Positions 9,602 through 16,339 of a DNA stretch of 16,339 nt are shown here, piece after piece; the first letter of the stretch is position 1; each line of letters starts with the position of its first letter. The translations under genes were made by a program, and so were the position numbers. A model generated the notes under the pieces. The model worked only from the letters and a program-made list of their open reading frames with translations, did not search any database and was not told the DNA's origin. Source of the DNA: Rhodocollybia butyracea (lineage: Eukaryota > Basidiomycota > Agaricomycetes > Agaricales > Omphalotaceae); contig JADNRY010001144.1 in the NCBI GenBank assembly GCA_015501585.1, positions 1-16,339 of the forward strand. Direction: 5' to 3'.

Positions 9602-10113
9602 ATGTCTCTCACTCTTACACCCGACCAGATCAAGGAGGTTGAGTTGAACCGCCTCAGAGGCAAGTATAGTGGCAAAAATAACGCAACATTTTCTTATACG
9701 TTTACAGCAAAGGCCAAACAACGAGAGCGAGAACAGGAACCATCTTCATCGACAAATGTTAATGGCAAACGCCCCGCCACTTCTGCCTCTGGTCAGAAAG
9801 CATCTCAGACTCGTCTACAGCGCGATTCACGATTAGGCACTTATTTCGAATATGACCTTTCGAAAATGGTCAACAGCAAGGGCGGTTTTCTGATGTCAGA
9901 CGATACAGAAATAGACGAGGCTACACGGAGAAAGGAGATGGAAAGAGAACGTCAAAGGACGATGCAGAACATGGAGCCTCCTATAAACTTGGATCTGGAC
10001 AAGAATCCAAAGTGTCAAGATTGCGAGACCATCGATATTGACCATACATATAGAAAGGTGTTTGGGTGCATAGTGTGCAAGAGATGTACGAAAGAAAAGC
10101 CAGAGAGGTATAG

Positions 10114-10146
<33 letters not shown>

Positions 10147-10555
10147 TCTACTGACCGATGGTGAGGAATTTCTCGTCTATTTTGTGCCTTCTAACTTGTA
10201 TTCAGCTGAGCTTCGCGACCAAGAAGCCATGCCTCATCTCCTCAAAGCCAATCCACATAAGTCTACCTTTGCCAACATGATGCTGTTCCTCCGATACCAA
10301 GTCGAAGAGTTTGCCTGGAAGAAATGGAGTTCTCCAGAAGCTTTGGACGCTGAGTTCGAACGGCGTACGGCAGAAAAGAAGAAGACAAAGAATAAGAAAT
10401 TCGAACAGGGGTTGAAGGAACTCCGGAAACGGACTCGGGAAGGCGTGTGGCAGAAACGCAAAGACGCAGAGCATAAGCATGTGTTTGGACCCGACGGAGA
10501 CGGGGTCCAAATATGCCATGAATGTGGATTTACTGTAGAATTTGAGGAACTATAG
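9602..10555 (+). CDS. RAD14: DNA damage recognition protein Rad14/XPA, 302 aa
   Basis: Nucleotide excision repair factor that binds damaged DNA in the nucleus and helps assemble the incision complex. Two exons, 9602-10160 and 10206-10555, with a 45-nt GTGAGG...TTCAG intron; splicing turns the family-typical junction into LLTDAELRDQEAMPHLL. The zinc finger is C138-X2-C141-X17-C159-X2-C162, exactly the XPA spacing, followed by the signature ERYSLLTKTECKEDYLLTD and ANPHKSTFANMMLFLRYQVE. The basic helical DNA-binding part (EEFAWKKWSSPEALDAEFERR and onward) and a C-terminal CHECGF motif follow. ATG at 9602 is chosen because a GTG-initiated extension at 9593 is not expected in a eukaryote. The gene is divergent from the Zn2Cys6 regulator, and TES1 begins 119 bp after its stop. 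The intron is a multiple of three and stop-free, so retention would insert 15 residues. Confidence 0.95.
10161..10205 (+). other. RAD14: Stop-free 45-nt intron of RAD14
   Basis: Bounded by GTGAGG and TTCAG. It is called as an intron because removing it restores the conserved TDxELRD...LPHLLKANPH-type continuity of the Rad14/XPA family. The retained form stays open and inserts 15 residues just after the zinc finger and LLTKTECKEDYLLTD block. Confidence 0.8.
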
Positions 10556-10674
10556 TCTTGCAATCCTACGTACGGCAAATGCAATAACCGGCGTTTCGAT
10601 TTCACATGAGCGCTTATTCCTTTACCCCGTACTTAAAGCTTAACATACCACAGTCAAACCAGATAATTCGAAGG

Positions 10675-12114
10675 ATGAATAGTCAAGACCAGGCAGAACA
10701 CGCACAGATATCCACCGCTCTTGAAGTCGAAAAACTTGAAGTAAATCTTTTTCGTTCAAAATCTCTATGGGTTCCTGTAAGAGCTAGAGGTGTATTTGGC
10801 GGGCAAGTTGACGGATCTTCGCCTCCTCCGGAATGATAATCTGATATTTGAATCTAGTCAAGTCATTAGCCAGGCTCTAGTATCAGCTACAAACTGCGTG
10901 GATCCAGCCTTTGGTCTTCATGTACGTTCACACTTTGACTCGTAAAACACACTTTGACTTCGATCTTGAATAGTCTCTACATGTCCGTACACATTTTCAT
11001 TTTTTCAAGTACAACTATCTGACACTATGCAGTGTTACTTCCTCACCTCAGCTTCTCCAGCCACTCCGATCGTGTACTTCGTTGAACGCCTCCGCCAAGG
11101 CCGTTCCTATGTCGCATGCTCTGTTAAAGCCATCCAGAAAGGTTCACTCATCTTCATCATGACCTGTTCCTTCCAAAAACCTGAGCCGTGGCAGCCTCAA
11201 ACACAATGGGTCATGCCTGAAGTTCCCCCTCCGGAACAATGTGAATTTGAAGAAGATGCGGTTGAACGTGTCATTCGAGATGGGTACGACGGAAAGGAAT
11301 TAACGGCGAAACAGAAGGCGTATTTTGAGTCTTGGGCTAGCGAAAGGAAAAAGAGCCCGATCGCGGTTAAAGCAGCAAAGGAGCATGACACTTCTGCGGA
11401 TGGAGTTGTGAGGTATGTTTGCTTTTGCTGAAGACAGAGTCCACGCCTTACGAGTCGAGTAGATATATGTACTGGATGAAGGCCAAGAATATCCCGGAGT
11501 ATGAGGCTCCGTTCCAGAAGGTAGTAGATTGTTTTTGAACTTGACCGAGGATCTAATCGCGTCCTTTCAGTGCATTCTGGGTTATCTCTCCGATCTGAAA
11601 TTGTATGTGGAATTTTGGTAAATACATCGTGCTTTGCTTCTAACTTCATTTTTAGTATCGCTGCTGCATTCGGTATCATTGGCCTGGATCGCTTCCGGAG
11701 TCGAGGTCCAAACTCTATCGGCATGTCGAGTACTATCGACCATTCAGTGTGGTTCTACAAGTAAGCTATAAGCTTTGTTCTGGGTAAGTGTTAGACGTTA
11801 ACATTATTTATCCTCACAGTGATTCCTTCGACTGTGGGGATTGGCTATTATATGTGGTGCGTGAAGGGCTACCTCTATCTTGCAAGATTTCTTAATGACT
11901 TTTAGATGGAATCACCGAGAGCTGGATCCGGTAGGGCAATTATGCATGGACAGGTAAGCCTCTTATTCTCACTAAACACGACATGTATTCATCTCCTCTG
12001 CAGCTCTACACACGCACTGGGACTCTTATCGCCGTCACTTCTCAGGAAGGTGTGGTACGTGCAAATATACGGGGCCCTAGTACGGTCGATAGTAAGCCAG
12101 CGGCGAAGCTGTAA
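10675..12114 (+). CDS. TES1: Peroxisomal acyl-CoA thioesterase (TES1/ACOT8, TesB-type double hotdog), 323 aa
   Basis: Hydrolyses acyl-CoA to free fatty acid and CoA, in support of peroxisomal beta-oxidation. Ten exons: 10675-10802, 10858-10921, 10974-10982, 11033-11412, 11463-11520, 11571-11602, 11656-11760, 11820-11856, 11906-11953 and 12004-12114. Every phase closes to give 323 aa, the usual length for the family. Motifs: LFRSKSLWVPVRARGVFGGQ at the N-terminus, SASPATPIVYFVERLRQGRS in the first hotdog, and TIDHSVWFYND, ESPRAGSGR and TSQEGVVR in the second. D252, a serine (S274 or S279) and Q301 fit the Asp-Ser/Thr-Gln active site of TesB relatives. It ends in AKL, a type 1 peroxisomal targeting signal. 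An in-frame ATG at 10606 would add 23 residues; 10675 is preferred because homologues begin close to the LEVEKLEVNLFRS block. It converges on DCTN6 with 70 bp between the stop codons. Confidence 0.93.
10803..10857 (+). other. TES1: GC-AG intron 1 of TES1
   Basis: The donor GCAAGT (10803-10808) matches the strong consensus of GC-AG introns, and the acceptor is ATCTAG. Only this junction yields G-G-Q-V-I-S-Q-A-L in frame. The neighbouring GT at 10807 gives an early stop or frame loss with every nearby AG. Confidence 0.8.
10974..10982 (+). other. TES1: 9-nt microexon of TES1 (Ser-Leu-His)
   Basis: TCTCTACAT lies between GAATAG and GTCCGT. It encodes S-L-H, restoring the family motif G-L-H-S-L-H-C-Y-F between exon 2 (ending FGLH) and exon 4 (starting CYFL). 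The flanking introns are 52 and 50 nt. Skipping it would keep frame but remove three conserved residues. Confidence 0.8.
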
Positions 12115-12184
12115 TGTAAAGTAGATGCGATGCTATTATTCATATATATAGAGTACATTAAATACCTTTCCTAATCAACGGATT
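12115..12184. terminator. Shared 3' region of TES1 and DCTN6
   Basis: These 70 bp separate two converging stop codons. The stretch is AT-rich (CATATATATAGAG, then ACATTAAATACC) and probably holds poly(A) signals for both genes. The 3' UTRs very likely overlap. No exact cleavage site can be assigned. Confidence 0.45.
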
Positions 12185-12763
12185 CTATGTTCCATCGCCC
12201 CTTCTGAGTCGATTAAACTTTGGTAACATCTCTCTCAAGTACTCCGCGTGCTTCCTCCTCAAATCCGCCTCCTGGATCTTTCCTTTCCCAGTCCAAGTGC
12301 GACGCTCTGCAGAGGGCCCGTAGACGATGGTATAATCTGGAAGAGCATCATCTTCCGCAGGAGCAAGTACACAATTGGCACCAATGACGCAGAGTGAACC
12401 TATGCGGACGGTGTGGTGGACACGAGAACGCGTAGAGAATGTATTGAAAAAGCCTATAGATGGAGCTTCGACTCGGCAACCGATTTCAAAGAGATTATCG
12501 TCTCCAATGCGCATAACTTCTCTGCGCCTATCATGGTATTAGATGAGGATTGACCGCTGGTTCAATACACACCTATTCACGATAACCGCGCTTTCTTCAA
12601 TGATACAGCCAGAACCAATAACAATGGGTCCTGCGACGGCGAATATAGTCGCCTTGGGATGGACAATAGAGCCTGAACCAATCGTTATATCGCCTTTAAG
12701 TTCCACATCCTGACAGACCACTGCCTTTGAGTGAATCGTAAACTTGTCGCGTATTGGCGCCAT
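12185..12763 (-). CDS. DCTN6: Dynactin subunit 6 (p27), left-handed beta-helix protein, 177 aa
   Basis: Pointed-end subunit of dynactin, the activator of the microtubule motor dynein; acts in the cytoplasm in cargo and nuclear movement. Two exons on the minus strand, 12763-12573 and 12527-12185, with a 45-nt GT-AG intron; phases close to 177 aa. Hexapeptide repeats form the beta-helix: [53 protein letters not shown], then [20 protein letters not shown] and [19 protein letters not shown]. The C-terminal helix ([20 protein letters not shown]) matches the family's tail. The first Met is followed at once by the family N-terminus. The gene is divergent from RPS27 across 188 bp. Bacterial-type acyltransferases share the repeat, but the VNRR...[16 protein letters not shown] pattern is specific to dynactin p27. 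Confidence 0.92.
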
Positions 12764-12951
12764 GTAATGGCTACAACATGAATGGGGTGAGTGAAGAGGG
12801 TTTAGACGCCAGACAGACGCTCAAAGGCGTGAGACTTGATGGTGTAATATAGACAAGTAGCTGGTCACGCTTTCTAATCTTTCCCTTTCTCCAGAGTCTT
12901 GCGTTCTCGCTAAAATTTTGACCACCCGTCATCGTGGAACCATCTTAAAAT
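12764..12951. promoter_or_regulatory. Divergent promoter region of DCTN6 and RPS27
   Basis: These 188 bp lie between the two start codons. Near RPS27 there is a pyrimidine-rich run (about 12869-12893, CTTTCTAATCTTTCCCTTTC), typical of the start region of fungal ribosomal protein genes. No other element was recognised. Confidence 0.5.
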
Positions 12952-13365
<414 letters not shown>

Positions 13366-13764
13366 ATATATTTTGTTTTCGATCTTTGACTTGCGCACAC
13401 TATCCCTGGTCGCGCCTTCAGTACCCTCACGCCATTTGCAGGTGCTTTCACATCGTCTGCATCACACTCGGGCCGGCATTTTACTGTTGAGCTTGATCTC
13501 CCATACTGGTCCCTGCTCTCTTGCTTTCCATTTACATCCCATTTCTCATGTGTACTCTACAATATGCATATGTGATTTATTCTATCGAAATATGCAAATC
13601 GTCAATCATAATGCGGAACTGGTGACTGGCTTTCGGTTTCTCGGTTTTTCGTGGATTGACTCGCTTTGCATAATCCATCGGTGCCGGCCGTCATCCAGGC
13701 TGCTGCCTTGCTATTGCCACTGCGTGTTCTCATATGGCGTGGTGTGAGAATTGATGTTCTGCGG
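13366..13764. other. Intergenic region 3' of RPS27
   Basis: It should hold the RPS27 3' UTR. A plus-strand open frame runs from inside RPS27 exon 3 to 13747 but is only an intron read-through extension, without a domain. No other gene or repeat was recognised here. Confidence 0.5.
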
Positions 13765-14080
13765 CGGCACGCCGTCTCATACTCGGCTGTTCCTAGTCGA
13801 GCATCTCAAACCAAAGTCGTCGTGATTCAGCCCTGAGGATAGGAATTTAACATATCAGATCTGACTATCAGAATTATAGCCTGAAGTTGATGCTTTCTTT
13901 GTCTCGTGCACGACGAACTTGTGGGCTGCATCACTTCATAGGGGTCTACAAGTACAACATCAGATATGACCTTCCGAATTTACAGCTAGAACTGATGATT
14001 TCTCGTACAGTCGTCATTGTGCTCCAAAGGGATTAACAATCACTCGGGTGCATCAAGACTCGACCAACTCTACTACTTGA
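13765..14080 (+). repeat. Upstream block of the tandem membrane-protein array, copy 1
   Basis: Aligns along its length with 15976-16319. Shared strings include CGGCACGCCGTCTCAT, CAGATCTGACTATCA, ATTATAGCCTGAAGT, CTCGTGCACG, AAGGGATTAACAA and TGCATCAAGACTC. Both copies end at a start codon for a similar N-terminus, so this is the upstream part of a gene duplicated in tandem. A palindrome TCGTGCACGA lies at 13904-13913. Confidence 0.8.
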
Positions 14081-15836
14081 ATGTCGATGGCCCATGAAAA
14101 CGAGCAGGTACTACCGAATCAGGTCGATATCTCTGATTATCATCTTTCGACGATACTCGCATCCGCGGCGGTGGCCATTGAAGTGATACATTACGATAGT
14201 ATTATCTATGCTCGGCGGAAATTTCCAGCTTGTTCTAGTGCATACTCACTGCAAACCGTTGCTATGTACTCTAAAGGGAGTACCAATCCAAATCATCTCT
14301 ATCGTATACGATACGCTTCGCTTGTGAACCTCCTTTTTCATAGCCTACAATGTCAACATCAGCTCTCAGGAGACAGAGTCACAATTTTTAGCTCTTATAG
14401 AGCTGGTATGCCACCACTATATGTTTGCTGTGAGTTCTAGTAAACTTAGTAACCCTAGAAACGTACTGACCCTTCGCTTCCTAGTGGCGCATTTACTTGG
14501 GGAGTCCACGACTACTGTTAGTGAATTCTGTCTCTGTTCCCCCGATTTGAGTTGACAGGTATCGGTAGTTATCACCGTACAAGATGAGGTCTGTATATCT
14601 ATCCTATATACCACAATTTATGGCTAACGGCTGGACCACAGATCAAGTATATATGGGTTAGTTCAGCTCCCTCAAAAGTGTACTGCCCTGAACAGTATTG
14701 ACCTGCTCTTTGTTACAGCCACAAAAGTTGAATTTCTCGAAATTCTTGTTTCTCTGGGTATGCACAACTCTCCGTTCATGTTGTTAATTCTCTAATCGAT
14801 TGACCAGATTCGTTATTACACCCTCATCCTATTGCTGTTTGACGTGATCCAAATTCACGTTTTCACCCTTCCAGGAGTCACCTCGGACGATGTGTACGTA
14901 TGCGTATACCCCAGAGTCGCCAAATGTTGAACATTAATGGGACAGTTGTGTTGCAATGGACTCCGTCATTCGTGTGGTGGGAGCGCTCAGCCTGTGGTCC
15001 GTTGAAATCATCATGCAGCTGCGTGTTTTGCTTTGTATGATTGTTCCAGAAGAGTAAGTGCCTCCCAGGTACCTATTCACTAGCTAACACGATGTCTCAG
15101 GTGGCCATCTTTAACTTCTTCTATTCTTGGGCTCTATCGCAGGTTTTTTTATGTGCTGATTTCAATGCAGAGCGACGGCGCGCGGTCATTGCAGATGCAA
15201 TTCATCTACCACTTCCGGCTGTCCTGTTATTGATCGAGTATAGAATGGGCACAATGGGTTCCCGGTAAGTCCATCATCGTATGCGTGAATCTAGAAGTTA
15301 ACTTATTCTCCGCAGCCACCGCCTTTGAGGGAATTCTCTTTGGCTTTGCGCTGTACAAAACAGCCAGCTCGACTACAGAAAGGCTGAGAAAGGGAAATCA
15401 GATCTCGCTATATTCGTTAATCTTACGAGATAACCTGGTCTACTTCTTTGGGTGAGTGTATTACGAGCGTGTAATCAAGGCCGCCTAGTTTGATTGGGTT
15501 TAGAGTTGCCTGTCTCTTGGTTGTCATAACCTAATGGTAGTGGTGCGTTTCATGGGTTTGAACTACAAGTGTACATTTCTAAACCTCAACAGGGCGTAAC
15601 CCACATACCGGTTTAGTTACGGGTGAGTACTCTTTTTAGTCCAATCCCAAAAGCAATCAACGACCTAAAATTCTAGACCATTCCATGCTGCAGTGGGCAT
15701 CCTTACCACTCGGATGTTGATCAATTTGAGGAAAGCGTCCTGCCAATCGGTAATGGTAAGCTCGGGGCTAGTGAATGAGGCAAATATCACTGACAGGGCA
15801 CCATTGGAACCTGGCAAGTACCTGCTCGCCACCTGA
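14081..15836 (+). pseudogene. Pseudogene of a multi-pass membrane protein (DUF6533 type)
   Basis: Eleven exon-like blocks: 14081-14198, 14569-14588, 14642-14656, 14719-14757, 14808-14893, 14946-15053, 15101-15264, 15316-15451, 15504-15542, 15593-15622 and 15677-15836. Nine of ten introns are 47-62 nt with GT-AG ends; the first is 370 nt. The sequence follows the fungal DUF6533 membrane-protein pattern: DYHLSTILASAAVAIEVIHY, DEIKYIWPQKLNFSKFLFLW, IRYYTLILLLFDVIQ, ALSLWSVEIIMQLRV, ERRRAVIADAIHLPLP, ATAFEGILFGFALYKTASST and a tail TTRMLINLRKAS. The frame breaks about five times: near 15026-15029, 15217, 15235, 15526 and 15610. Exons on each side continue the family sequence in shifted frames. 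Function in the family is unknown. The breaks are too many and too scattered for homopolymer error alone. Confidence 0.75.
14199..14568 (+). other. Unusually long (370-nt) first intron of the membrane-protein pseudogene
   Basis: Donor GTATTA and acceptor GGTAG join GAT-A to TT-ATC in frame (Y-D-I-I-T-V-Q-D-E). All other introns of this gene are about 50-60 nt. The interval contains a 14-bp perfect palindrome, TATCGTATACGATA (14300-14313), and no recognisable element. It may contain an insertion, or a lost exon. Confidence 0.45.
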
Positions 15837-15975
15837 AGATGACTCGACATTTTCTCACCATGAAGACTATCTATATACTGTATTTATTCAATATTGAACC
15901 TGTAAACTCAAGAATAAGACCACGAAAAGGAGGGACGCTTCTGCGGTTTTAGGTAAGGGGAGTGCGAGAAGAAGA
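15837..15975. other. Spacer between the array pseudogene and the next upstream block
   Basis: Probable 3' flank of the pseudogene. It is AT-rich around 15860-15900 (CTATATACTGTATTTATTCA), compatible with a poly(A) region. Nothing else was recognised. Confidence 0.4.
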
Positions 15976-16319
15976 CGGCACGCCGTCTCATGCTCAACCA
16001 ATCGGAACAGTCGAGCACCTTGAACCAAAGTCATCGCGGTTCAGCTCTGGGGTATATAGGGTTTTAACATGTCAGATCTGACTATCAAAATTATAGCCTG
16101 AAGTGCTGCTTTCTTTCTCGTGCACGGCGAACAGTAAGTTGTGGGAGACATTGCATCGTTTACAAGTATAACGTACCGGGTATGATCGTCCGAGTTTACG
16201 GCCAGACTTGATGCTTTCTCGTGCACGACGAGCGATTGGCTGTGGGAGGCGCCATTCTGCAAGGGATTAACAAAATCAAGATCACTCTAGTGCATCAAGA
16301 CTCAACTAATTGATACTTG
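15976..16319 (+). repeat. Upstream block of the tandem membrane-protein array, copy 2
   Basis: Second copy of 13765-14080, offset by about 2.2 kb. It keeps GGTATATAGG (about 16051-16060), which in copy 1 has become GAGGATAGG. It contains two CTCGTGCACG strings (about 16117-16126 and 16218-16227), the second inside a full palindrome TCGTGCACGA at 16219-16228, showing an internal repeat of about 100 bp. A hairpin-prone GACGGCACGCCGTC sits at its left end. Confidence 0.8.
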
Positions 16320-16339
16320 ATGACCGATGGCTATGAGAA
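16320..16339 (+). CDS. Start of a second membrane-protein paralogue, cut by the window edge
   Basis: ATG ACC GAT GGC TAT GAG follows the repeated upstream block at the place where copy 1 starts ATG TCG ATG GCC CAT GAA. Only six codons are visible (M-T-D-G-Y-E), so the call rests on position and the shared upstream block, not on the protein. It may be the intact parent of the pseudogene or another relic. Confidence 0.55.

Noticed and set aside
13765..16339. Long terminal repeats of a retrotransposon flanking 14081-15836
   Set aside because: The interior is an intron-containing membrane-protein gene, not gag/pol, and the repeat ends at a start codon. A tandem gene duplication explains it.

Overview
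The window looks like nuclear DNA of a mushroom-forming basidiomycete (Agaricomycetes, probably Agaricales-like). Genes are dense and on both strands. Most introns are about 45-60 nt with GT-AG ends. The gene content fits: a fungal BTG/Tob protein, an Agaricomycete-type Zn2Cys6 regulator with a CAECRRLKLKC zinc cluster, and a tandem family resembling DUF6533 membrane proteins. Species cannot be named from sequence alone. All exon models below were built by hand from splice signals, frame and family knowledge.

Left third (1-5950). Positions 371-575 and 1229-1505 are two decayed copies of one cysteine-containing exon on the minus strand. Next comes a 246-aa predicted secreted protein of unrecognised family (2636-1733, minus), then about 1.3 kb with no supportable gene, a BTG/Tob-domain protein (4940-3969, minus), and about 1 kb holding at most one small membrane ORF.

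Core (5952-13365), compact and conserved. A 1169-aa Zn2Cys6 transcription factor (minus) stands head to head with the nucleotide excision repair gene RAD14/XPA (plus), with only 46 bp between their start codons. A peroxisomal acyl-CoA thioesterase (TES1/ACOT8 type, plus, ten exons including a 9-nt microexon and a GC-AG intron, ending in the peroxisomal signal AKL) follows RAD14 and converges on dynactin subunit 6 (DCTN6, minus). DCTN6 shares a 188-bp divergent upstream region with ribosomal protein eS27 (RPS27, plus). RPS27 carries a one-base frameshift in an otherwise perfect gene.

Right end (13366-16339). A pseudogene of a multi-pass membrane protein (DUF6533 type) keeps most of its exon-intron structure but has about five frame disruptions. 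Its roughly 320-bp upstream block recurs about 2.2 kb later, in front of a second start codon cut off by the window edge, so this is one unit of a tandem array.

There is no single operon-like system here. The most notable items are the RPS27 frameshift, the very small exons and introns in TES1 and the regulator, the 46-bp divergent gene pair, the secreted protein with two look-alike introns, and the tandem array with a conserved upstream block and a decaying gene body. No tRNA, rRNA, CRISPR or intact transposon was recognised.
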